Of a DNA stretch of 64,000 nt, positions 12,501-24,500 are shown piece by piece (the stretch's first letter is position 1; each line of letters begins with the position of its first letter). Made by a program: the position numbers and the translations under genes. This stretch comes from Camelus bactrianus (taxonomy: Eukaryota > Chordata > Mammalia > Artiodactyla > Camelidae), in NCBI RefSeq assembly GCF_048773025.1, contig NC_133541.1, forward strand, positions 108,539,912 to 108,603,911. The letters are read 5' to 3'. The notes beneath the pieces were generated by a model, which saw only the letters and a list, made by a program, of their open reading frames with translations, searched no databases and was not told the DNA's origin.

Positions 12501-15500
12501 CAGACAGAGAGGTCACACTGCTGGCCCTGAGTTGAGGGGGCTGGGGGCCTCGGACCTACTACTCATCTCAGTTGCAGGTGAGTCCTGGGGAGGAAGGCAA
12601 GTGCCTGAAATCTGCCCCTTAGGCGCAACCACAAAGGGCATCCTTAAGCCACTTTGCAGGGCTTCCCTAGAAGCCTCTGATTCTCACCACAGGGTTTCCC
12701 CAACTGTGGGATGTCTGAACACGTGAGATCTTCAGGATGCACCCACGCTGCATTAAATAACCCTGGACCACACTCCTTGAAGAAGTGACACCCTTTCCAA
12801 CGATCCTCAGACTCCCTGTGTAGAGCACGCGAGGCCAAGTCTCAGTTTGGTGCTGCAGGTTTGGAGCACCTCTCCGGTACCTGCTAGTCTCCTGCGTTAA
12901 CAGAGAAAGCGCAGGTTTCAGGCTCAGAGACTTCAGTGGGCAATCAGCCAGAACTAACCACCATCCCTCCAACTTCACTGCATTTGTTGTTGGAGTTATC
13001 TTCTATTTACTGCAGGTCATGCTGGTTTTCATTTACTCTAGTGCAAGCTTTCTTTATAATAATTTTAAGTAAAAGCATGATCCAAATTAACGTGAATTCT
13101 TGAGTAAATAATAGGGTGGGTGATACAAGGCATAAGAAAAACGGTGATGTGGATTCAGGTACGATTGAAATATAGAAACTATTTCTTCATATTCTATTTG
13201 TCAGCTGGGTTCCCACACAATAAAAGGAAAACAGAGAAGTAAAGTGGCTTTCCCAAGGTCAAACAGTGGGGACTGGCCCTCTTGCCTCCTAACCATGAGT
13301 CTTTTCTCCAGCCCTGGTTTTTGGTGGAGTCATTATGGCTATAAAACTCCAACTGCTTGGCCATCCAGGAGTCAATCAACACATATGGCCTGGAAACCGC
13401 ACAGTGGTAGTCTCACACGACTCCCTCTGGACCTCCCTTGGCCTCGGTCTCCCTCTGCATGATGAAGGGTTTGGCCCACATAATCTCAAACGGCCCTCCG
13501 AGCTCTGACAGTCAAGATCAGTGCTTCTCAAGTGCCATCCTGGGCCCACCCACATCATAATCACGGAGGCCCACTGGAAAATGCAGATGCCCAGGCTTCT
13601 CCGCAGGCTCACTGAACGAGAATCTCAGCACAGGAGGAAGGGGCGGGGAGGGCAAACTTGTAATGCCTTCCCGGACCCTCGGTGGTCTTGATGCACAATT
13701 AAGACCCAGTAGCCTAGATGAGCAACCCCTGACTGTTCTCAGGAAAACAGCAAGACAGGATGGTGACCGGCAGGGGGCAGCAAAGTCCTGCGCCCTCTCT
13801 CCAACAGCCAGCCCGCCCGGTTAACAGGCTGAGGGCGCAAGTTCCCAAGGATGGAGTGTACCTTGTATAGACCTTCTAAAACTCTCAAGGCACTTTATAA
13901 ACAGGTACTCTCCAAGGTATTAAAAGAGCCAGAGACGAAACACCAAGGTACCCAAGGAGAAGGAACAAGAGACCTGACATCCAAAGCAGGGCCCTGGGCA
14001 CAGACCTCAGAGCTCTCAGCCCAGAAACCAGAGCCACGCACCACCGCCCTCCTCCTGCCCATCCGCTCCTCACCCCTTCCCTGAGGAGCCTGGACTCACC
14101 GCAGCCTCTCAGCAGCCTGATCCCGCTGTTCCAGGCCCTTGTCCAGCTTGGCCTTCAGGGCCTCATTCTCCTTCCGAAGCTGCTCACACAGGGTCTGCGG
14201 GGCAGAGAGGGAGACGGGGGTAAGGTAAGGGAAGGGGTGCATCCCAAATCCAGCTTGGTACTGGAGGGCAGGGGAGGAATCATAGCTACACCAGGTCCCA
14301 ACACAGCATCCCCTTTGCATGGCCTCAGCCAATCCCTCGTGGGACAGCAGGAGCCATACCATGAGGCCCATCCAGGCTCCTCTATGCATCCTCTCCGTCA
14401 GGAGCTAGCCGTGAGGATGCCTGATCAAGAATCAGCCTAGGGGCCTTCTGGACTCCCAAGGCAAAAAGCATCAACCCTCCTCCTCCTTCACTGCTGTTCC
14501 CACAGCCTGAAATGCCCTTCCCCACCAGCCTTCCCCTGACTGACTTCTACTCCTACTTCAAGTCTCTGCCTAAATGTCACCTCCTCAGAGAAGTCCTCCC
14601 TGACTCCCACATCTCAAGTGAGTCAGGTCACCTCCACTGTCCTCACTCACAGCCCCTGCTCTCACCCTTCTCTGTACCTGTGATAATTAGAGCTAAAGAA
14701 CCAGTGGTGGTGCTACTTTCTTAATGCCCACCCCCCACCCACTGCTAGTCCATGAACTCCCAGAGGGCTGGGACCCCCTCACCACTCTCTTGTCCTAGGG
14801 ATTTCTGCCAGATCCCCAGCCCAGGGCCCAGCACAGCTTGTCATTTAACTCCACTGCAGGAAGACTGAATGGCTAAATGGCTAAATGAATAAATGAAACA
14901 GGAAAACCCGAGTCCTAGGAGGCCTAAAGCCTAGTGAATTTGGAGAGCGTGCGAGGCTTCCGGGGTGAGAGGTTGTCAGACGGCAAGTCGGAAGACAGGG
15001 CACTTGGTCAAAACCTCACCAGTTCCTCGGTGTGGCTCAGGGTTCCCTCGCTTCTGAGTCACAGTTCCCTCCCCTGCAAAATGGAACACCTGCTCCTTCC
15101 CTCCCCCCTTTCAGGAGCTGTGAGGACGAAGAAGACAGGAGGAGTGCAAGTGACTTGTGAGCTGCCAGGCACTTGGTAACACCTGAGGACTCGCGCCTGA
15201 GTGCAACGAGGTGGGGGGCATGGAAGACAGGGACCAAAGCTACACACTTGACTCTGTTTTAAAGGTAGGCTAAATGCAGGTGAAATAATTTGCAGGAGGT
15301 TGTACCGCTATTAAGAATCACCACTGGGCTTAAACTCCATCTGGCAGACCCTGAAGAGTGCCTCCTTCCCCTGTGACGAAGGAGCAGGGAAGGGAGACGG
15401 CAGCCTGTAAGCTGGGCTGGGGGCACAGACATTCTCCCACATCTATTTCCCAGGCTCGCCGTGATCGTGTGACTAGTTCTGGCCAATGAAAGGTGAGTGG

Positions 15501-18500
15501 AAGGGACAAGTGTCACTTCTGGGCTTGGCCATGCACAGTCCTCTGGTCTCTTTTTCCCAGAGGCTGCCTCATATTCCAAAGGGCACAGGACAGTGGGCCT
15601 CTATGTGACTGTGGAGCAGAAACAAGCCCCAGCCACACAGAACGTGAGGGAAAACTTTTATGTTACCCAGGGAGATTTCAGAGTTGTTTGTTTCCACAGT
15701 AAAACCGAGCCCCTCCTGACCAACACAGGAGAGACCTGGGAAGGCTGAATGAAGGAGACAGCCTGGAACTGGTGGGGACTCAGACACGAAGGAAGAGAAA
15801 ACCACTGTGACTGGCTGCAGTGCCCAGCAGAGGCCTTGTGCCAAACCTGGCCTTGGAAGTGCTGAGTGAACCAAGAAACCAATCAGTGTATGAATGAGGG
15901 GGAACCGGATTAATCTGCCTCCACCCACAGGTTGGGCAAATACCCAGGATGCCATGGCCCTGGGCAGGGCCTCCAGGGAACAGAACGCCCTGCTGTGGTC
16001 ACTACAGGAGGCCAGGACAAGGCCTCACATGCTCTCTGCCCTTCCAGGCTAGAGGGCTACTTCCTCCGAGTCTCTGGGCAAATGTCCTGGGCACAAAGCA
16101 GCTGATAGACAGAATACATCACAAAGGTCATCACTTTCCACCAAAGGGGCTAAGAGAGCTCCTCTGTGAGTTCCTTTGTTCACATTCATTCATTCGTTCA
16201 TTCACCAAATGCACACTCAGCACGTATTAAGTGCCAGACGCTGGGGTACAGTGGTGAATACACAGACAAGGTACCTGCCCCTCTTGTGAGCTTACATTCT
16301 AGCAGGGAGCACAAGGGGAAAAACACAAAGTAAGTAAACCGCTTAATAAAATAAAATTATTACAAACTATGAGAAGAGCTAAGAAGGAAACAAACGGGAG
16401 TCTGGTATAAAAATAACGGGTTGGCAGGACCCCTTGTATGAGGCCTGGTATCAGTCCTCATTTCAAAGCTGAAAAGGAGACACTCAAAGTCTGGGCAGTG
16501 CACCAGGTTCACCTGCCCAAAGCTCAGCCTTGACATCCCCGAGCCTCGCCGACAGACAACTGAAGGCTGTCTCCCTCAGCCTGGCCCTCCAGGCTCCAGT
16601 CACCACTCCCAGCGTAGCCCCTCATCTGTCTTCCGCCTGGACACCCCTCCTGCTCTTGCCGACCCAGGCCCTTCCCAAGGCTGCACACAGCTAACACCTC
16701 CCACCACCCATCAACTGGTCACTCCAATGTTACAGACATGAGTGAGACCACAGGGCGGTGACTGGCACAGAGGAGGGAGGAAGGCTTCCAGTTACAGCTC
16801 TGTCACTAAGGGGACAAGTGCTCAGGGCCTAAGCAGGCCCTCTTGGAGCCTCAGTTTCACCACCTGTGAACCTTTCCCTACTCCCAAGCCCTCGAGGCTC
16901 AGATCCCCTTCCCAGTGTGGATGCCCAATCACCACAATATCACTGACCACTTTTCAAGCACTTACTATGTTCTCAACGCTACTAGAGGCTTCATTTAATA
17001 CTCACTGCAGTTCCCTGAGGGAGGAAGCTCCAGACCCATGTTACCGATGAGGACATTGAGGGACAGAGAGGATAAGTGACTTGTTTAAGGTCAGAGAGCA
17101 ACAAAGAGTCACTGCTGGAACCAAGGACCAAATGGCCCAAGGCCTGGCCTGGTCTAGGAAGAAAATCTGACTTCATTCCCATTTTCGTAACAGGGAGGGT
17201 TATGAAAGAAAGCTCCCTCTCTTGGGGAGGCAGGTTGGGATGGGAGTTGAGAGCATGGGCTTTGGGACATGACAGATCAAAGTTCAAATCCCAGCTGCAC
17301 CATCTACTAGCTGGGTGACCTCAGGCAAAAAAAAAAATCACCTCTGAGAGCTATGGTGGGAATAATGATGGTCCTACCTCAGGGGTGAGGCAGACATACG
17401 AGAGGCCATCCTCTGTCCCCTCTCTCCCCACCTGTATGTGAAGAACAAGAAGGGCCGAGCTGCTGCCGACCTACCCACAGCCAGAGCCTCACGGGTAAAC
17501 CCAACCATGAAATTTGCATCGTCCACCCCATTATTTCCCAATTTCCTTCCTCTTCCTTGTCCCTTCCCACAACTTCCTTACCCTGCTCACCATCTTGAAC
17601 AAGAAGCCCAGGTCGGGCCCCCAACCTCACCCTCAGAACTCCCCGAGGAACCCTGGACTCCCCAGCAGAGCTGGAGGAAGCGGAAGGGGAACCACACAGC
17701 CCAGCGCAGCCCAGGCCACCCTCCCCGGCCCGGCCTCACCTGCAGGATGGAGGTGCGCTGCTCGTTCTTGTGCACCTTGGAGGCCAGCCGGTTGAACTCG
17801 AGGGCCATGCGGCTCAGGTGCGTGAAGAGCTGGCTGCGGTCCGGCTCCTCAGCACACACGCTCAGGGTGGTCTCCAGGCGCTGCAGGTGCAGCATTAGGT
17901 TGCTGTCCTCGTGGGGCAGGGGGCCCAGGTACTGCGGGGTGGGGAATGCAGACTGCTCTTCAGCACCATCTGAGTAGGTGACACCAGCCATTCCCCCTCC
18001 ACTTCCCCGTTCCTCATGACTCAGTTTCCCCCCATCCCAGCTCAGCCCGGGGAAATTCTCCAGTTACGCAGGTTCCCTGTCTGGGGCTGAGTCACAGGGC
18101 AGGACCTGGGACTCCCAGGCCACTGGCTGGCTTACCAGTCGTGGAGCCACCTGCCTCCCACATTCAGGCCTTGCCGAGTGCCTGTGGGTAGATCACTTGT
18201 CCACTGGGCCTCAGAATCCTCAGTTACTAAATGTCCACGCCCCCTTTCTGCCCTCTGACCACACAGGGTCCTCATGCAGGTGAACTGACATGAGAAAGCA
18301 GGGGCCCAGGAAAGGGTACCCCTCCACGTGCAGCCCTGCTCCTTTGGCTCAGGGATTGTGGGCCAGGTTAAGAATCCTAGCTCTAGATAGCTCAAAGGAC
18401 CCCAAACTAGTAGAAAATAGAAGAAAAGAAGCAAACCCTGGGCCAGATAGTCCAGTCAGAATTCATTCTCTCTCTCCCTGTCTCTCTCCTTTCCATCTCT

Positions 18501-21500
18501 CCTCTTTCTAGAACACTCTCACCATAGACAGGGCCCAAGGTTCCACAGGGGCACCTGAAGCTGATGGCATCGAGCTCAGTTCACCTCCCAGGCGTCCGAG
18601 GCCCCACCTTCCCCTGCAGGAGCCCCCACACCTCCTTGTGCTTCATTCCCACTGTGTCCCATCTGCTCGTCTTTCCCAGCCCTGCCCGTTTCAGCTGCTC
18701 AGCAGGCCTCCCCTAAACATATATGGGAGCCACAGGAAGTGAGAGCCATGGGGAGCCTCCGCTTTCAGGCTTGGAAACCAATGTACATGGAGAAGGAACT
18801 TGTCCAACGTCGCCCGGTGAGTCAGTCAGGACTGGAACTTGGGCTTCCTGACTCCCTGTCTCATAGTGACTTCCCGCATCTGAGCTCTGCAGCAGTGGAA
18901 ATGCCCTGACAGCCACAGTGGTGTTCAGTGAATGCCTAGATAATATTGTTAGCGCCTTATTCTAACAGATACCGCTGCTTCCTCAATTCTGCCTTCCTTC
19001 CCCACTGCCTCTTTCCACGAAGGATCTGAGGTGGCAAATGATGCTCTATTTAAGCCTCATAAATTGCCTCATCCCTCTGACCTCTCTGACTGGCCTACAA
19101 GCCCCCAGAGGGCATGGAGGCTGTCTTGTCTTTGCTCAGCACAGATTACGCACATAGTGCTAAGCAGGAACCTATTAATGAGATGAAGTTACTGGCCCAA
19201 GGTTATAAGAGTGAAATACTTTCTGAGCAGCGGTCCTCGACCAGCTCCGCAGAGCTCTCAGGGACACAACAGGACAAGGGACTGAAGTTTCCAGGAGACG
19301 AAACACAGACCCTTCTAATACTCAGAGCTGCCTGATGTGGTTGTGAGCCCCTCGTCACTGAAGGTATGCCAGTGCAAGCTGGAGGACCATGTGATGGGGA
19401 CGACCTTGCATGGGGACTGCACTGATTGCACAGAGGCAATCAGTGAACTAAAGAGCAACATTTATGTCCCAAATCCTTGGTGGAAGGAGGCAGTGGAGAC
19501 CGAGGTTAACAGTGAAGGATTAGACCACAAACTGCCTGTGTAACAGCCAAAAAAATCTCAAAGTGAGGAGGGAGGGAGGAGAATAGGTCTTTAAGACTAT
19601 TTTAAGACTTAAAGACTTTTGAAGGTCTTTAAGACCTTTGCAATGGTTCTCCAAAAGACTGCCATTTTAAGAGAGAGCAGGAGGACAGAGCTGGAGTAAA
19701 GGCAGCAAGTAGGATAAGGTACAGGATGAGGATGCTGGGTGGACACCCCAGGGCCGGGGGGCTGTGTGTGCGTGTGTGCGTATGTGTGTATGTGCGTGTG
19801 TGTGCGCATGTGTGTGTGGAAGTGGAAGGTCTACCCTCCTCCCTGTGTGCCCCGAAGGGGAGCCTGGGGGGGGGACTGGGAGCCTGCACAGAAGGGCCAA
19901 TCACCTGCTGTAAGCCAGTCTGGGCCTCTCTGACCCTTTCTACTCTGCCCGGGCTAGGAGCCCACAGGCCCAAAGGCTGAGTCATAACGTGGAGGTGCCC
20001 GGTGCTCGGCAGAAATCAGCGGGGTTGGCAAGGTGCCCAGGATTTCACAATGTTGTCTGCTTGTGCGGCCCATGGGAAAGTCACCAGCCAGGCATTTGCA
20101 TGTGTGAGCAGGAAGCACCCCCCTCAACACGCCACCCCGCCTGCTCTGGCCCCTCACGTGTCCCCAGGTGACTCCAAGGTGCCCAGGGGACGAGAGCAGG
20201 TCCTATGCCTCTTCCCCGGAGCCAGGTGATTGAAACAGAGAGGAGACGGGGGACATGCCCAGGGACCTGCCGTCTACTCACCGTCGGGTCTCTGGTGCGG
20301 CCACTGCTCTCTGGTGGAGAATGCCCCTCGGTGGGGACCACTTCAAATTCAGAGGAGGTGCCCTGTGCAGAAGAAGGGAGCCAGGGGCTGCCTGAGAGAA
20401 AAGCACCTCACCCCACCTCTTGGGCCCCGAGGCTGAGAGCATCGAGGGGTAGACATGGAAGGACAAAATCCCTTATCATGTCCAAGTCCCCTGGGCGCCC
20501 CTCCGTGTGAGGGCAGCCAGCCCAGGAAAAGCTCAGAGACCGTGAAGCGGGAATCCCGGGAAGTCCGCCCGCAACCCACAGTGTGGGTCGAGGTCACATC
20601 CCTCTGTTGCCCGTTTCCTCATCGGTAAAACAGGGATACTGGACTACCTGACTTCAGATCGCTTTAGCACTTCAGGATCGTATCTTTTTTAAATGCCTTG
20701 CACTTTTAAAATGTCTTCCTGAACTCCAGTTTTTCTTAAAGCAACCCATGGAGTGGTCAGAAAGTTGCATCCCCTTTGGACAGAGGAGGAAACTGAGGAT
20801 ATATCATTACTGAATGCAAAAGTAAGGACTGCAAATCCAGCACTCCTGCTGTGGCACCAGGGCTATCGCCTAGGCCCGGGTGTCTCCAACTGGTCACAGA
20901 CAGCAGTTAGCATGGCCATTGCCACGATGGTCCCGTGCTAGCCTTCCCAGCCCAGTCCCAGGGATCCCAGAGGAGAGGACTGATCTGTGATAAGTCCCAG
21001 AGAGGTGCTGACAAACCTGAAGAGACTTTTTCAAGACACACCCAAATCCAGAGTGGCTAAGGACTCCAGGCTTTCCCACGCCTCCCAGCCACTCCAAGTA
21101 GAAGGTACTGGCTGTGCAACCAACAGATGGGCCGATGGTCCCTCTGAACAGCAACTGGCTCTGGACTTGCTCCTAAACCTAACAAAGGCTAATTCAGCCT
21201 TCCCTGGTCCCAGGAAAGGGCAGGGGTGGGAGGATCTCTGTGCTCAGCCTCTGCTGAGCCTCATGGCCACCAAGAACCCAGCTCTGGATCTCGGCACCAC
21301 CCTAGAAAGTTTCCCTTTCACCTCTCCATTTTGCTAGTTGTCTGCGTGACCCTGGAAAATGCTCTTCTTTCTCTGGATCTGATCTGTGGGATGGAGACTC
21401 TAAATGATATGACCACTTGGGTCCCCTCCAGTCCTACGATACCAAGCAAAACTTCTCAAGGCAAATCTGCAGAAGATAGTTGCTGAGCCCCTGCTGAGAA

Positions 21501-24500
21501 TGTGAGTTCCATGTCGCATCTGTCTGCTTTCCTAGCACTGTGCAGTCCATTCCTGCAGAACAACATGCAACCTAGCAAATGGGAGGCACTCCTTGTGCAT
21601 ATCAGGGTCCTCCTGGTAAGATTTAACTTCAACCTTCACTTGAAAATGGGGAACCCGAGGCCCCAGACAGACTGAGATCAACTTGCCAATATCACCCAGC
21701 AAGTAAGAAGCTAGGTTTCCTGACCCCAGCCCTCTCTCATCATGTTTCTGCCCATGGGACCTTGAAATCCAGGCGACTTTCAGCCATGACTCCAAATACA
21801 ACTTACACTGGATGGAGGTTTGGGGATTGGCTCTGGCTTGTCGCAGGGGTGTGCAGGGTCAGCGGGAGGTGCTGGGACATCTGCATCCTTTCCTGGAGAA
21901 TTGAGAAAACGTGGATAAGCAGCAGGGAAAAGAGAAAAGCCCAGATGCCACCTTCTTAAGGATAGCCTTGGCCAGGGGAGTTCTCAGAGTTCACTACACG
22001 AGTCCAGGAAACTGGGAGGGGGTCCCAGCATGGCCAGGGGGCCTGGGAAAACAACTGGCTCAGGAATGATGGGGTGGAACCTGGGCAGAGAGAGACCATC
22101 TTCCCTGGACTTGCTGGGAAAATCCCAAGGTGGTCACTGCTCCTTGCTACCCTGGACCTGCCTCAATGTGACAAGTACGACAATTTACAATTAATGAAAT
22201 GTTTTTATATTTATCATCTCAGCCAACTCACAGGACAGCTTTGTACCCCATTTTAAAGGTAAGGAAACTGAGACATACAAAGGTCACAACCTGCCCATGG
22301 TCACACAGCCAGCAAATGCAGAACCAGAACTTGAACTTGGCTCTCCCTCCATGACCTCCTGCAGCTCTTGCCACAGGGAGCCCCTCGAGGGTAGTTGCAC
22401 GTCTGCCTCTGGGGGTGGGCTCAACACCCACCCAGGACTCAGGAAACATTGGTCAATGGACAAGTGGAGGCTGGAAATGCCCACTGCCGGCAGCCCAGCA
22501 GACTCTGAGATCATCGCTTTCCTCCATGTGTCCATTCAGCAAATGTAACCAGCAGCCAAAGAGAAGGCAGGCACATCGGCCTGGGCTGAGACCATAAGGC
22601 AGAGCCGTAGCAGGGGGCATGTGAGCCCCATGCGTGGGAACCTTCTCCTCCTGAGTCCCAGACCTTGCTCTGGACTTGGAGACATGCCAGAGGAATGCAC
22701 GGTGACCACACACAGGACTTCAACCCTTAGTCACAGTCAACGCTTTCCTTTACTAGGTAGCATGTGAAACCTGACATCTGACAGACACTGCAGCAGGCTG
22801 ATGGGCAAGTCCAGTTCTTCCAAGGGCCTCAGCCTCCCCAGTTGTAAAATGGAAGGAGGGGGCCAGACCACAGAGCTTTTGACTCAGATGCCAACTCGAG
22901 CGACCCAAAGTAGCTTCCTGGAGCATGATGTCTGGCACATAGTAGCTGCTCATTAAAAATTTGCTAAGTGTGCTGGTAAAGATCCTGAGTCCATATTCTG
23001 AGTGCAGTGTGTGGTGATCCATTTCTAACATCTGCCAGGGCCTCAGGGGTGCTGAATCACCAGCCACTTTGGGACAAGATTATTCTGAAGTCCCTTGCAC
23101 ATCTGACTTTTTGGGGGATGGTTTAGCTAAAACATGACTGGGAAGATGGCCTGCGGCCTAGGGATGAATGAAGGAGATGTGGATTTGTGACTGAGGAGGG
23201 AGTCCACGGTTAAGGGATTAGAGAGGTAGAAGATCAGGGAAGGCAGAGGACAACCTGGGTTCTCTGTGTACCTGTGAGCTCGGCCAGGTGGTCGAAGGAG
23301 GCCAAAGAGGGAGACGGCGGTGGGAGAAGCTCACTGTCCTTGACCAGCTCCTCTGCCTTCTGCCGCAGCCTGGACGCTTCCATCTGGGACTCTTCCAAAA
23401 GCTCCCCTGGGGGGACAATGAGGAAGGGAGGAGCAAAAGGAATTATTCAGCTCAGTACGCTGGTTCTCCTGCCCTAGGCTCCTAAGCCTGCTTCTGCCTG
23501 GCTTCTGATGCTCCAGGCCCTGGGCTTCACTCCCCCATCGCCTTGTGGGCTGAGTGGGGCACACATCATTCTAGCCCACAACCCGAAACTGGCCTGAGAA
23601 GGAAGAGGTCTTGCAATCACGAAAAAGGAGCAGAGGGGAGTCTAGAACAAACTCCTGGCCCCTGGCCCCTGCTTCCTTCCTCACTCCTGACACAACAGGC
23701 TGGAAACTGCACAGAGCCAGGGGCTCTCTTAGCCCACCATCATGGTCCCCGGGGGGCTCCCCACAGCCTACGGCCCACAGTCAGGGCCTGCTTGAAGGGA
23801 GGAGACCCTTGTAACATCAACCACCCCTCTGGGCCTCAATTTTCCTTCTCTTACAGGTGGAGACAGGGAAACTCCAGTCCTCCTTCCCCAATCTGCCATT
23901 CTAAGCAGAGACTCGCCAAGCAAGGAAAAAGCATTCGGAAAATTGGGAGTTGTGCTCGCCCCTAAAGATTAATAAGCCCTGAGAAGATGGCAGCAAGGCA
24001 AAGGAAGAGTTTTAGGAGTATGGAGGAAAGAGAGACCCCCTCTGGACGAGGAAGTCAGTGAATGCCTCGCCTGGAGGAGGAGAGGGCACCTGAGCTGGCG
24101 GCTGATGGACAGGGACTGTTAAGTCATGTGGAGGTCAGCGGGCTTGTTCTAGGCAGTGGTGGCAGACTGAGCAAAAGCCAGGAACAGAGAAATCCAGGGG
24201 CCTCCTCCCACCTTGCTTCAAGCCAAGCTCGGCTCCCTGCTCCAACACTTGGGGACCGTTCTTGGGTTGCCCTGGTGATGCCAGCTCTCCCCATTTCTGG
24301 CGCTTCTGGAAGACAGACCATTCTACTTCCATGCCCACAAATTGGGCCTTTCAGCTCCCTCTCCCCCACCCCATGCCTCCTTCTCAGTCCCCCAAGGCTT
24401 TCTGAGTCTGTCATCATGGTTCTGGGGTGCTAGGGACTTGGGGCTGGGAGTGCAGCCACCATGTACAGAAGTGCATGAAGATACAGCTGTGGACCAGGAG

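Larger units (their letters stand above)
14195..17739 (-). other. TNIP1: TNIP1 intron 6
   Basis: Repeat-rich: L2 (14490-14905), a MIR piece (15010-15185), an unassigned old repeat (15420-15740), L2 (16165-16345) and two MIRs (16930-17150, 17235-17385). Confidence 0.85.
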
